Assembly: GCA_046350555.1 (NCBI GenBank)
Contig: JAXMAF010000029.1
Span: 1 to 64,000 of the forward strand
DNA length: 64,000 bases
Direction of reading: 5' to 3'
DNA from: JAXMAF01 sp046350555
GTDB taxonomy: Bacteria; Planctomycetota; Phycisphaerae; Phycisphaerales; SM1A02
The position numbers and the translations under genes were made by a program. Below, piece after piece: positions 1 through 9,173 of the stretch (within the stretch, counting starts at the first letter, position 1; each line of letters begins with the position of its first letter). Under the pieces are notes generated by a model. That model was not told the DNA's origin and ran no database searches. It saw only the letters and a list, made by a program, of their open reading frames with translations.

Positions 1-1353
1 GTTGGTCGGAGCGTTCCTGGCCGGAGTGGCCGGCGCGTCCGCCGCTCCACCCGTCGGTGCCGGAGCGGTGCCGCCGGGCGGTGCGCCCGCTGGCGGGCCC
101 GCGATGCGACCAAAGACGATGAACTCCTGGAAGCGATCGCCGACCCTCAGGTTCACGGGGCCGTAGACGAGGCCCTTCAGCCCTTCGCGCGGCGTGATCT
201 TGATCGTCACCAACGTGTCCTCGCCATCCTCGGTCTGGCCGACGAGCTCGGCGGTGAAGTCCGGCGACTTCGACTCGGCGGCGGTGAACTTCGTGCCCGG
301 CGCGATCTTGTGAAACTGGGCGTCGCAGGTCGCCGGGACGCCCGGCTGCATGAGTCCCAGCGAGCCGCGGAAATCCTTGATCCCGCGCACGCCGGAGTTG
401 AACGTCACCGTGTCGTGTCGAACGAGCGCATCGGCGACGGGGCACGCCGGATGATCCGTCTCGATGATGAAATAGCGGGGAATCGTTCCCTTGGCGAACT
501 TCGTCAGGTCGTACTCGATCACGTACTTGTTGCGGGGCTCGTCCTTCGCCGGATCGAAGCCGACGAACTGCGGCTCGAATCCGTGTGTCGACAGGATGTG
601 AAAGGGTGCCTGGTCGGTCGACTCGACGACGATGCGGCCCTGCTCGCTTCGTCCGCCGACGGCGTTGATGTAGCCCGGCGTGAGCTTGATCGGCAGGGTC
701 ACATCGGCGCGCAGGGCCAGCTCCAGCGGACGGCCGAAGCCGTCGATGAGCACCTTCACGTTCGCGGCCTTCGGTCCGACCGCCGCGCCGGCTTCCATCG
801 CGGCGCCGAGCTCGATGAACGCGCCCGGTTCGATCGTCTTGCCGACGATGTCGGTGGTCGTCGTGCACTTGCAGCTCGGATTGACCGCGGCCACCGTGAT
901 CGGCTTGTCGCTGGTGTTCCAGAGCTTGAAGTCGATCTTGTTCAGCGTCTTGGGCATCACGAACCCGAAGTCCTTGCTGGCTGGATCGACTCGAACGGGC
1001 GGCATTGGCTCGGCAGAGTCGCCCTGCAACGGCGACGGCCGGCGCGGCGGCGTGACGCCGTCGCGAGCATTCGGCGGCGTGGCGCCGTCGCGAGCACCCG
1101 GCGGCGTGGCCGTCGGCGGCAGAACACGAGCCCGGTCGGGTGCGGCCCTTGGGGGCGTTGTGGCTGGAGGCGTTGTGGCTGGAGGCGTTGTGGCTGGAGG
1201 CGTCGCCACAGGAGGTGCCGAGACGACGGATGGCGCGGCGACGGCCTGCGGACGACCGCCGATCTCGAACACGCCGCACAGCAACACGGCCACGCCGATC
1301 CGGGCAAGATTCCGGCGCCATCGACGCGAACCGGAACTCGCGGCGCGACACAT
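1..1353 (-). CDS. Exported DUF1573 domain protein (3' end outside window)
   Basis: The minus-strand frame is open from 1353 to the window edge, so the C-terminus is missing. The proposed ATG is followed by an Arg-rich segment and a hydrophobic run (IGVAVLLCGVF), which looks like a signal peptide. A Pro/Ala/Thr-rich linker comes next (PPATT repeats, about residues 50-100), then a beta-rich region with the DUF1573 signature NPSCKCTTT near residue 150. DUF1573 proteins are exported and their function is unknown; the conserved Cys-x-Cys is typical of the family. Later residues look like further beta-sandwich sequence with no motif I recognise. An in-frame ATG at 1476 would add about 40 residues before the signal peptide, so 1353 is preferred, although no good ribosome site is visible. 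The gene is divergent from the dockerin protein at 2001. Confidence 0.75.
   Translation of the reverse strand, partial: MCRAASSGSRRWRRNLARIGVAVLLCGVFEIGGRPQAVAAPSVVSAPPVATPPATTPPATTPPATTPPRAAPDRARVLPPTATPPGARDGATPPNARDGVTPPRRPSPLQGDSAEPMPPVRVDPASKDFGFVMPKTLNKIDFKLWNTSDKPITVAAVNPSCKCTTTTDIVGKTIEPGAFIELGAAMEAGAAVGPKAANVKVLIDGFGRPLELALRADVTLPIKLTPGYINAVGGRSEQGRIVVESTDQAPFHILSTHGFEPQFVGFDPAKDEPRNKYVIEYDLTKFAKGTIPRYFIIETDHPACPVADALVRHDTVTFNSGVRGIKDFRGSLGLMQPGVPATCDAQFHKIAPGTKFTAAESKSPDFTAELVGQTEDGEDTLVTIKITPREGLKGLVYGPVNLRVGDRFQEFIVFGRIAGPPAGAPPGGTAPAPTGGAADAPATPARNAPTN
1157..1201 (-). repeat. Three 15-bp tandem repeats in the DUF1573 linker
   Basis: GTTGTGGCTGGAGGC occurs three times head to tail. 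On the minus strand it encodes P-P-A-T-T units in the linker between signal peptide and DUF1573 domain. A length-variable coding minisatellite is likely. Confidence 0.85.
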
Positions 1354-2000
1354 CCCGGGGGCGCATTCAACCGCCTCGACGCATCGTGCGACCCGCGCTT
1401 CGACGAACGCGTCGGCAGATGTTTGGACGATGGTTGGGCCGTGAGCCGACGATGGGGTGGCGGGTGGTAGCGGCATTGGAGCACTCGGGCGATCGATCCT
1501 TCGGAGTCGAACGGGACGAGTGTACAACAACGCCGGAACGTTCGGTCATCCATCGATCTGATCGAGAGAGGTCGATCGCGGGTGGGTGGACTCCGGCAGC
1601 CGGGGAATCCACCAACCTGAGAAGACCGCTGCACGGTCCGCGCTGGCTCGTCCTGGCTTGACGCCGCGCGGGCCGATGTTCCGAGGGGTCGATGTTCGGA
1701 GGATGATCGGATTGGAACGGCGTGCATGAGGCCGGACGGCGACCATCGGGGGCACCCCGTCCACGGAGTCGTCTTCGGCCACATCGGACCTCCGACCCGA
1801 CGGGCCGCAGGGGCGGGGCGACCGTGGAAAACGACGCCCGGGAATCGCCCTTGGCCGCTTGCGTTCCCCCGACGTTTCAGTACCATTTCCGAAGGCGATG
1901 CAGATGGAAGGTCCGCTCGCCCCTGTTTTTCGCCCGAGCCGTCTTGTGTGGACGGCTCATCGTGTCTGTGTCTGTTCCCTCTGTGGAAGGAGACTCACTC
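1354..2000. other. 647-bp divergent intergenic region
   Basis: No convincing gene. Short frames on both strands have no recognisable product and overlap each other. The region should hold the divergent promoters for the DUF1573 gene and the dockerin gene. The only clear signal is AAGGAG at 1987-1992, the ribosome site of the gene at 2001. Confidence 0.6.
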
Positions 2001-4508
2001 GTGTCAAATCTGTTCATCAAGTGCGCGTGTACCGCGACGCTCGCTTTGGCGACCTCTGCGTTCGCCGGCGGCGTCAGCAACTGTTGTATCCCGGGCGCTG
2101 GCCAGGTTGGTTGCGACGACGCGACCTGCCAGGACACCGTCTGCGCCGTCGACTCGTTCTGCTGCGCCACGCAGTGGGACACCCTCTGCGCCGGTGAGGC
2201 GTTCGACCTCTGCGGCGTCTGCGCTGGCGTCAGCAACTGCTGCGTCGCCAACGGCGGCGTCGGCTGCGACGACGCGACCTGCCAGGACGCTGTCTGCGCT
2301 GTCGACTCGTTCTGCTGCGCGACGGCCTGGGACGGCGTCTGCGCCGGCGAGGCCGCCGATCTCTGCGCGGTCTGCAGCACCCTCGGTCCTTGCAACAAGG
2401 ACTGCCCGACCGACCTCAACTTCGACGGCCAGACGGACGGCGCCGACCTCGGCCTGCTCCTCGCGGCCTGGGGCACCAACGATCAGTGCGCCGACCTGAA
2501 CCACGACGGCATCGTTGACGGTGCCGACCTCGGCCTGCTCCTCGCGGCCTGGGGACCGTGCCCGATCGTCTCCAACTGCCCGCCGAGCGATCACGACTGC
2601 TACACGCCGGGCGGCATCGGCTGCACCGATCTCGCGTGCTGCGATGCGGTCTGCGCGGTCGATTCGTTCTGCTGCACGGTTTCCTGGGACACCGTCTGCG
2701 TGAACGAGGCGTTCACGATCTGCGGCGCTCCGCCGTGCGACTTCTCCTGCCCGCCGGGTTCGACGCCCGAGGGCGAGCCCTGCGGCGAAGACACCAACGG
2801 CGGCTGCAACACGCCTCCGTCGGGCAACAGCAACTGCTGCACCGCCAACGGCGGTCTCGGTTGCGATGATGCGACGTGCCAGGACACCGTCTGCGCGGTC
2901 GACAGCTTCTGCTGCGCGGTCGCCTGGGACGGCATCTGCGCCGGCGAGGCCGTCGCGCTCTGCGGCGATCTCTGCGCGATCAACTACCAGTTCGGCTCCG
3001 TCGAGTGCGGCGAGACGATCTGCGGCACCGCGTGGGCGTCGGGCGGAACGCGCGACACCGACTGGTTCCAGTTCACGATCAGCAACGCGACCGCGATCAC
3101 GGTGACCTGCTCCAGCCAGCTCCCGATGGTCTTCGGTATCGTCGACACGGGTGGCGTTCCCGATTGCGCCCTCGCGGCGTCGATCAATCCGTTCGGCACG
3201 ACCGCGTTCTGCGGCACGGCGTCGTTCGACTTCTGCCTCCCGGCCGGCACGTGGTGGCTCTTCGCCGCCCCGAACGGCTTCGACGGCTTCCCGTGCGACA
3301 GCGGCAGCAACGGGTACTGGATCTCCCTCGAGTGCGGTGGCGAGTGCGCTCCTCTGGCCTGCGGCAACGCCGGTCACGACTGCTTCACCACTGGTGGCCC
3401 GTTCTGCGATGACGTTGATTGCTGCAACCAGATCTGCGCGATCGACAGCTTCTGCTGCACGGTTTCCTGGGACGGCGTCTGCGTCGGCGAGGCGCAGTCC
3501 TTCTGCGTGAGCTGCCCCGACTTCTCGTGCACGGGCACGGATGAGGGCGAGATCTGCGGCACCGACACCAACGGTGGCTGCAACAACCCGAACCTCAAGT
3601 TCGGCTCGATCTCCTGCGGCGAGACGATCTGTGGCACGGGCTGGGCCGCTGGCGGCACCCGCGACACCGATTGGTTCCAGTTCACCCTCGACGAGGCGAC
3701 CGAGATCACCCTCACGGGTTCGGCTCAGTTCGCGTTCGTGATCGGTATCGTCGACACGGGCGGCATCCCGGATTGCTCGCTCGCGTCGTCGCTCAATCCG
3801 TTCGCCACGGGCAACGCCTGCGGCACGGCGACGGTCACCGGCTGCCTCGGCGCTGGTACCTGGTGGGCGTTCTTCGCTCCTGGCGTGTTCGACGGCTATC
3901 CCTGCGATGGTGGCAACAACAGCTACTCGTTCACGCTCGATTGCGGCGGTCCGTGCACTCCGGCGGCCTGCGGCAACTCGGATCACGACTGCTTCACGGT
4001 CGGTGGCCCGTTCTGCTCCGATGAGGCGTGCTGCAATCTCGTTTGCGGCATCGACTCGTTCTGCTGCACGGTCTCCTGGGACAGCATCTGCGTCCAGGAA
4101 GCCACTGACAACTGCGGCGGCGAGCCCATCGCCAACGACGAGTGCACCAGCGCGATCGCTGTCGGCCTCGGCACCTTCCCCTTCACGACCGTCGGCGCCA
4201 CGACCAGTGGTCCGGCGCTCGATCCGAGCTGCGAGAAGGGCTTCGGCCTCGCGTTCGTGAACGACATCTGGTACTCCTTCACGGGCACGGGCTCGACGAC
4301 TGTCAGCCTCTGTGGTTCGGGCTATGACACGCGTCTGGCCATCTACTCGGGCAACTGCGACAACCTCGCCCTCGTGGCCTGCAACGACGACTTCTGCTCG
4401 TTGCAGTCCCAGACTTCGTTCACGGCCTCTGGCGGCACCACCTACTTCATTCGCGTCGGTGGTTTCAGCGGCAGCGGCACGGGCACGATGACGATTTCGT
4501 CGCCGTGA
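2001..4508 (+). CDS. Exported multi-module Cys-rich protein with internal dockerin-like pair
   Basis: The GTG start is supported by AAGGAG eight bases upstream and by a short signal peptide ending ATSAFA. The 835-residue protein carries six copies of a Cys-rich module of about 45 residues, with pattern C-x3-VC-x2-DxFCC-x3-WD-x2-C-x2-EA. They lie near residues 26-74, 78-125, 196-241, 275-322, 457-503 and 660-705. A pair of dockerin-like calcium loops (NFDGQTDGADLGL, NHDGIVDGADLGL) sits inside the chain near 138-187. Two related beta domains (327-448 and 530-650), each starting GETICGT and containing RDTDWFQF, resemble PPC-type bacterial pre-peptidase domains, and a third divergent one ends the protein. 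No catalytic domain is seen, so a structural or adhesive surface role is inferred. Phycisphaerae encode many GC-type dockerin-anchored proteins, usually with the dockerin at the C-terminus. Confidence 0.88.
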   Translation: MSNLFIKCACTATLALATSAFAGGVSNCCIPGAGQVGCDDATCQDTVCAVDSFCCATQWDTLCAGEAFDLCGVCAGVSNCCVANGGVGCDDATCQDAVCAVDSFCCATAWDGVCAGEAADLCAVCSTLGPCNKDCPTDLNFDGQTDGADLGLLLAAWGTNDQCADLNHDGIVDGADLGLLLAAWGPCPIVSNCPPSDHDCYTPGGIGCTDLACCDAVCAVDSFCCTVSWDTVCVNEAFTICGAPPCDFSCPPGSTPEGEPCGEDTNGGCNTPPSGNSNCCTANGGLGCDDATCQDTVCAVDSFCCAVAWDGICAGEAVALCGDLCAINYQFGSVECGETICGTAWASGGTRDTDWFQFTISNATAITVTCSSQLPMVFGIVDTGGVPDCALAASINPFGTTAFCGTASFDFCLPAGTWWLFAAPNGFDGFPCDSGSNGYWISLECGGECAPLACGNAGHDCFTTGGPFCDDVDCCNQICAIDSFCCTVSWDGVCVGEAQSFCVSCPDFSCTGTDEGEICGTDTNGGCNNPNLKFGSISCGETICGTGWAAGGTRDTDWFQFTLDEATEITLTGSAQFAFVIGIVDTGGIPDCSLASSLNPFATGNACGTATVTGCLGAGTWWAFFAPGVFDGYPCDGGNNSYSFTLDCGGPCTPAACGNSDHDCFTVGGPFCSDEACCNLVCGIDSFCCTVSWDSICVQEATDNCGGEPIANDECTSAIAVGLGTFPFTTVGATTSGPALDPSCEKGFGLAFVNDIWYSFTGTGSTTVSLCGSGYDTRLAIYSGNCDNLALVACNDDFCSLQSQTSFTASGGTTYFIRVGGFSGSGTGTMTISSP

Positions 4509-4570
4509 TGAGTTTCGTCAACGACGGTTCCTGTTCCGTCCAGGCACGCTCAACACCCTGAATGCTCAAG

Positions 4571-4603
4571 GCCCCCCGGCTTCGGCCGGGGGGCTTTCTT
4601 TTT
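4571..4603 (+). terminator. Rho-independent terminator after dockerin gene
   Basis: A perfect 10-bp stem (GCCCCCCGGC / GCCGGGGGGC) closes a TTCG tetraloop and is followed by TTTCTTTTT. It lies 62 bases after the stop at 4508 and is a textbook intrinsic terminator. Confidence 0.93.
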
Positions 4604-4660
4604 GCGTCGCCTGCTCGCCGCCCACGCGAGCTCGCATGCGCCGTTGCCCTACGATCGGCC

Positions 4661-5443
4661 ATGGCCGCTTCACGCGTCGTGCGCTTCGCCTCTTCGGTCG
4701 TTTTCCTGATGGCGGCCACGGCGTTGCCGGGGCTCGCACATCCAAGCGACCAGGGTTCGCCACCAGCGAAGCCGTCGCCCGCCACGCCTCCACCCGCGAC
4801 GCCCGAGGCACCGAAGCCAGCCACGCCCACCACGCCAGCCACGCCGCCCCCGGCGACACCTCCGACGTCGAAGCCCGGCAAGGACCAACCGACGGAGGCC
4901 CTTCCAGCCGAACAGAAGTACCCGGACCTCTTCGCGGTGCTCGAGACCGATGCGGGCGTGATCCGCGTGAAGCTTGCGCCGAACCAGGTTCCGCGGCTCG
5001 TGGCCCACTTCGCGAACCTCGTCAATCGCGGCTTCTACAAGCAGATGACCTTCTACAGCGTCGTGCGCGGCCTTCAGATCCACTCCGGCGATCCGACCGA
5101 CACCGGCGAAGGTGGCTGCGGCTACACGGTGCCCAAGGCGTTCCACAAGGACCTTCTCTTCGGCCAGCCCGGCGTCTTCGCCCTGTGGACGACGCGAGGC
5201 AATCCGAGCAGCCAGTTCGTCATCACGCTCGCGCCGAACGCGAAGAAGTTCGACCTGAACGAGACGGGCATCGGCCACGTCGTCGAGGGGCTCGATGTGG
5301 CCGGCAGGATCACGAAGGGGGCGATGCTCAAGTCGATCAAGCTCGAGGGCGACGCGAGTCGGCTCATGGCGGACTTCACCGAAGAGCTCAAGCGGTGGAA
5401 CGAGATCCTTGATCGCGAGCGGGACGCGAAGACCAGGCCGTAG
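4661..5443 (+). CDS. Exported cyclophilin-type peptidyl-prolyl isomerase, degenerate active site
   Basis: ATG at 4661 gives a 260-residue protein with a signal peptide (hydrophobic core SSVVFLMAA, cleavage near GLAHPS). A Pro/Thr/Ala linker spans about residues 32-80 and a cyclophilin-like domain about 88-240. Cyclophilin folding marks are present: FANLVNRGFY, a GD-P turn, the SSQFVIT strand and GHVVEGLDV. The active-site block FHRxxPGFxxQGGD reads FYSVVRGLQIHSGDP here. The position of the catalytic Arg (Arg55 of human CypA) is Ser133, Phe60 is Leu, and Gln63 is His. The fold call is firm, but isomerase activity is doubtful. The likely place of action is the periplasm or cell surface. A longer frame starting at 4562 runs into the upstream terminator, so it was not used. 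Confidence 0.85.
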   Translation: MAASRVVRFASSVVFLMAATALPGLAHPSDQGSPPAKPSPATPPPATPEAPKPATPTTPATPPPATPPTSKPGKDQPTEALPAEQKYPDLFAVLETDAGVIRVKLAPNQVPRLVAHFANLVNRGFYKQMTFYSVVRGLQIHSGDPTDTGEGGCGYTVPKAFHKDLLFGQPGVFALWTTRGNPSSQFVITLAPNAKKFDLNETGIGHVVEGLDVAGRITKGAMLKSIKLEGDASRLMADFTEELKRWNEILDRERDAKTRP

Positions 5444-5662
5444 CCGGGGACGCCGGCCCGCCAGGCGCGCCGGCGCGCTCAACGCGCTTCCCACACCGAA
5501 CGGCAAAGCCCGTACAATCTCAACCCCCGCCGGGGCCGGCGATGTTCGCCGCCGCGGGATGCCGCTCGTGCTGCTCGCCGCACGCCTCGTCGATCGACGT
5601 CTTCTCTCCAGCGCACGAACGATTCCGGCGCTCAACCCGCGAACCGAACTGGAACTCCACCC

Positions 5663-6217
5663 GTGAAGTCAACCGACCTCCGTCCGGGCATGGCCATCAA
5701 GATCGACGGCGTGCTCTACGTCATCACGCAGTTCACCCACGCCACGCCGGGCAACCTGCGCGCGTTCGTGGCGCTCAAGATCAAGAGCGTGGCGAGCGGC
5801 GCCGTCGTCGAGAAGCGCCTTCGTTCGGGCGAGGAGGTCGAGCAGGTCGACGTGGACAAGCGCCCGATGGAGTACCTCTACAAGGAATCCGGCGGCTACG
5901 TCTTCATGGACACCGACACGTTCGAGCAGATCACGATCTCGGAGGCGATGATCGGCGAGATGATGCCCTTCGTGAAGCCCAACACGGTGATCACCGTGCT
6001 GCTCAGCGAGGAGAAGCCCGTCCTGATCGAGCTGCCCAACGTGGTCGAGCTGGTCATCACCGAGTGCGCTCCGGGCATCAAGGGCGCGACCGTGACGAAC
6101 CAGATGAAGGACGCCGTCTGCGAGACGGGCCTCAAGGTGCGCGTCCCGCCCTTCATCGAGGTGGGCGAGGCGGTGCGGATCAGCACGGCCGACGGAACGT
6201 ACAACTCGCGGGCGTAG
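5663..6217 (+). CDS. efp: Translation elongation factor P
   Basis: The 184-residue protein has normal EF-P length and all three domains: an N-terminal KOW-like domain, then the OB domains with YLYKESGGYVFMDTDTFEQ, the family signature APGIKGATVT near residue 132 and a C-terminal RVPPFIEVGE segment. EF-P enters the ribosomal E site and relieves stalling at polyproline. The tip loop that carries a modified Lys34 (EpmA route) or Arg32 (rhamnosyl route) in well-studied EF-Ps reads THATPGNLRAF, so Asn31 replaces the modified Lys. No epmA, epmB or earP is in the window. The start is GTG. The stop lies six bases from the convergent stop of the TolC-like gene. Confidence 0.95.
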   Translation: MKSTDLRPGMAIKIDGVLYVITQFTHATPGNLRAFVALKIKSVASGAVVEKRLRSGEEVEQVDVDKRPMEYLYKESGGYVFMDTDTFEQITISEAMIGEMMPFVKPNTVITVLLSEEKPVLIELPNVVELVITECAPGIKGATVTNQMKDAVCETGLKVRVPPFIEVGEAVRISTADGTYNSRA

Positions 6218-6223
6218 ACGCGA

Positions 6224-7942
6224 TCAGCTCCGCGGCGCCCACTCGACGCGGCCGCTTCCCAGCAGCGTGCCCGTCGCGAAGGCGAGATCGACCTGGGCGA
6301 TCTGGTAGTCGGCGAGCGCGTTGACCTCCTGCGACTGCGCATCGGCGAGCCGCGCCGCGGCGTCGAGCACGTCGGTGCTGGTGCGCAGGCCAAGCTCGAA
6401 CTGCCGCTTCTCCGCCTCGAAGGTGCGGCCGGCGAGGATCGTCGCCTGCCGCGCCGCGAGGATCCGCTGCCAGTTCTGCTGAAGCCGATCGAGCGAGTCG
6501 AAGACCTCCTGGCGGATCGCCTGGCGTCGCTGGTCGCGCGTGCCCAGCCGCTGCACGCGCGTCACGACCGCTCGGCTCACCCGCGCCTTCGCCGCCTCGT
6601 TCCCGAGCGGAATCTCGAGTCTCGCGTTGAATTGCCAGTTCTCGAACGACTGGTCGACGGTCTGGGTGAACGCCGCGTTGTAGCTGGTTCCAAGCCCGTC
6701 GCGGCTGTACGTGTAGTCGAGCACGAAGAGCGGCAGCGCCTGGTTGCGCTGGAAGTCGAGGTTGCTCGCGTCGATGGCCAGTTGCAGCTCCAGCTCGAGC
6801 ATCTCCATGCGGTTGGCGATCGCCCGCTCGGCGAGCTGCTCCGCGTCGAGATCGAGTCCCATCGGGCTTGGCGACGTGGCGGGGATCACCTCGGTCGGCC
6901 CGCCCATCGGCAGATCCTCGCGATTCACGATCCGCTTGAGGTCGCGCTGGCGGATCTTGAGGCTCGTCTCCGCGACGATGATCCCGTTGAGCGACTCCGC
7001 GACGCCCGACTGGGCGCGGATCACCTCGACCTCGGCCGACGTTCCGGCGAGAACGAGTCGCTTGGCGCGCTCGAGCTGCTCCACGGTGAGCTCGTAGCGC
7101 TGCTGGCGCACCTCGAGCTCGCGCCGCGCCGCGTACAGCGCCCAGTACGCCTTGTCCGCCGCCGCGAGGATGCGGATCGCGGCGAGCTTCGTCTGCGCAT
7201 CGCTGATCTGCGCCTGGAGATTGGCCACGCGGATGCCGTTGGTGTTGGCGGAGAATCCGGCGTTGCGCAGCAGCGGTTGGCTGATCGAGAACTGAATCGC
7301 CGCCTGGTACGACGGGTTCAGCGTCGCGAAGACGTCGTTGGTGGTCAGGTCGGAGAAGGGCGCGTCGACCGTCACCGTTCCGCCCGTGCGCATCGGGATC
7401 CGAACGCCGAGGTCGTAGTTGTTCGAGGTCGCCTGCGAGGCCTGCACCAGCGTCGCTGTCGGCGCGTCCTGCTTGGCCCGCCCCGCGGTGCCGAAGAAGG
7501 TCCATTCGAAGCGGGCCTCCTCCTCGCGCACGAACGTCTGCGAGATCGTCGGGTTGTACAGCTCGACGCCGAGCTCGAGGTTGTTGTGCAGGGCCGCGGC
7601 GCGGACCTCGGCGAGCTCGAGCTGCGTCGTCCGGGCGATCAGCTTCGGCGCGACGACCTCGCGCAGCGTCGCGTTGCTCGCCTCCTCGATCGACTTCGGC
7701 GGCGTCCTCGACATCGCCTCGAAGTCGACCTCGTCCGCGGTCCGCAGGCGCTGGACGTCTGCCTGGACCGGTCCGCCGTCGAGCGGCCCGCGACACGAGG
7801 CGCAGATCGCCGACAGGGATCCGATCGCCGCGAGCGCCGCGAGCGCGCCGGCGGCGCACGGCGCAGCGGCTTCCGCGGGTGGGCGCGCTCCGCGGCGCCG
7901 ACGGCGGTTGAAGGCCGGGGGCATGCCGTGGCGCTCACTCAT
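6224..7942 (-). CDS. TolC-family outer-membrane efflux protein
   Basis: A 572-residue protein with the two-repeat outer membrane efflux protein organisation: long Ala/Glu/Arg-rich helices (such as ILAAADKAYWALYAARRELEVRQQRYEL) alternate with beta segments, and the second repeat holds RLEIPLGNEAAKARV. TolC-type trimers form the outer-membrane duct of tripartite exporters. The N-terminus is Arg-rich and has a hydrophobic stretch with nearby cysteines (LSAICASC), so it may be a lipoprotein, though the lipobox is weak. The start ATG at 7942 overlaps the stop of the permease gene (ATGAGTGA, eight bases), which suggests translational coupling and supports this start. It is the last gene of the macA-macB-tolC-like operon. 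Confidence 0.88.
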   Translation of the reverse strand: MSERHGMPPAFNRRRRRGARPPAEAAAPCAAGALAALAAIGSLSAICASCRGPLDGGPVQADVQRLRTADEVDFEAMSRTPPKSIEEASNATLREVVAPKLIARTTQLELAEVRAAALHNNLELGVELYNPTISQTFVREEEARFEWTFFGTAGRAKQDAPTATLVQASQATSNNYDLGVRIPMRTGGTVTVDAPFSDLTTNDVFATLNPSYQAAIQFSISQPLLRNAGFSANTNGIRVANLQAQISDAQTKLAAIRILAAADKAYWALYAARRELEVRQQRYELTVEQLERAKRLVLAGTSAEVEVIRAQSGVAESLNGIIVAETSLKIRQRDLKRIVNREDLPMGGPTEVIPATSPSPMGLDLDAEQLAERAIANRMEMLELELQLAIDASNLDFQRNQALPLFVLDYTYSRDGLGTSYNAAFTQTVDQSFENWQFNARLEIPLGNEAAKARVSRAVVTRVQRLGTRDQRRQAIRQEVFDSLDRLQQNWQRILAARQATILAGRTFEAEKRQFELGLRTSTDVLDAAARLADAQSQEVNALADYQIAQVDLAFATGTLLGSGRVEWAPRS

Positions 7943-9173
7943 GCCGGAGCGCCTCGATGGGATCGAGCTGTGCGGCCTTGACCGCGGGGAACATGCCGAA
8001 GACGACACCCACCACGCCGCTGAAGGCGAACGCCATCGCCACGGCCCAGAGCGGAACCTCGGCCCGATCGAGCTGCGCGCCGGGGATCTTCGTGAGCGCG
8101 TATGCGAAGCCCTGGCCGATCGCGACGCCGACGAACCCTCCGACCGCGCAGAGCGTGACGGCCTCGAGCAGGAACTGCACCAGGATGGCCGCCGGCGTGG
8201 CGCCGACGGCCTTGCGAAGCCCGATCTCGCGGGTCCGCTCCGAGACGGAGACGAGCATGATGTTCATGATTCCGATTCCGCCGACCAGCAGGCTGATGCC
8301 GACGATGCCCCCCGCGATGGCGGTGACTCCGGCGGCGAGCGCCTTGAACTGGCTGATGAACTGGTCGATGGCGGCGACCTCGAAGGTGTCGGGACTGTCC
8401 CCGGTCAGGTTCCGCATGCGCCGCAGGACGGCCCGGACCTCGGCCTTCGCCTCGTCGGCGAGGTCCGGCGACTTGATCCGCGCCGAGATGCTCATGAAGA
8501 AGTCGCGAGGCTGGAGCTTCACCGCGACCGAGAACGGAATGAAGATCTCCGCGGTGTTGGCGGTGCGCACGATCGTCAACTGGAGCGTCTCCACGACACC
8601 CACGACGAGAAAGCGGCGTTGGCCGATGAGGATGTACTCGCCGGTCGGATCGGCGCCAAGCTGGAGCTCGCGGATGGCGCGGTCGTTCACCAGGCAGACC
8701 TGCCGCGCGTGCTCCTCGTCGATGGCGCTGAAGGGCCGGCCGAGGATCACCGATCGCCGCTCGACATCGTGCCAGTCGGGCCAGATGCCGATGATGCTCA
8801 CGCCCTCGAGCCTTGTTCGGTCGCTCTTCACGTCGAGGCCGAGCGACGTGACCGGCGTGATCGATCGGATCGACGGACACTGCTCGCGGATGGCGACGAG
8901 CTCCTCGGGTTTCAGGCGGATCTTCTCGAAGGGATAGAGGTTGCGCGCCGCGTTGTCGGGCCGCGAGGGAAAGACGAAGAGTCGGCTCGCGCCGAACCCC
9001 TCGAACTCGCTCAGCACCTTCGTGCGAAGTCCGACCAGCGCCGCGATCACCGCCGTCACCGACGCGACGCCGATGATGATGCCCAGCGCCGTCAGGAACG
9101 ATCGCGTCTTGTTGGCCCAGATCTGGCCGAGCGCCAGGGCGATCGCCTGGAGATAGAAGAGCGGATTCAGCAT
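7935..9173 (-). CDS. MacB-like ABC transporter permease
   Basis: A 412-residue FtsX/MacB-type permease. One transmembrane helix lies near the N-terminus (FLTALGIIIGVASVTAVIAA), then a large periplasmic domain of about 230 residues, then three C-terminal helices (IVGISLLVGGIGIMNIMLVSV, AVTLCAVGGFVGVAIG, AFSGVVGVVFGMFPA). The cytoplasmic motif ERTREIGLRKAVGA is the conserved FtsX signature that contacts the ATPase. In MacB the ATPase and permease are fused; here they are two genes. The start ATG shares one base with the ATPase stop (TGATG). The pump probably exports a lipid, peptide or macrolide-like substrate; the real substrate cannot be read from the sequence. Confidence 0.92.
   Translation of the reverse strand: MLNPLFYLQAIALALGQIWANKTRSFLTALGIIIGVASVTAVIAALVGLRTKVLSEFEGFGASRLFVFPSRPDNAARNLYPFEKIRLKPEELVAIREQCPSIRSITPVTSLGLDVKSDRTRLEGVSIIGIWPDWHDVERRSVILGRPFSAIDEEHARQVCLVNDRAIRELQLGADPTGEYILIGQRRFLVVGVVETLQLTIVRTANTAEIFIPFSVAVKLQPRDFFMSISARIKSPDLADEAKAEVRAVLRRMRNLTGDSPDTFEVAAIDQFISQFKALAAGVTAIAGGIVGISLLVGGIGIMNIMLVSVSERTREIGLRKAVGATPAAILVQFLLEAVTLCAVGGFVGVAIGQGFAYALTKIPGAQLDRAEVPLWAVAMAFAFSGVVGVVFGMFPAVKAAQLDPIEALRHE

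Noticed and set aside
2004..3986. 660-residue minus-strand frame antisense to the protein at 2001
   Set aside because: Repetitive Arg/Ala/Asp shadow of a repeat-rich gene; no domain.
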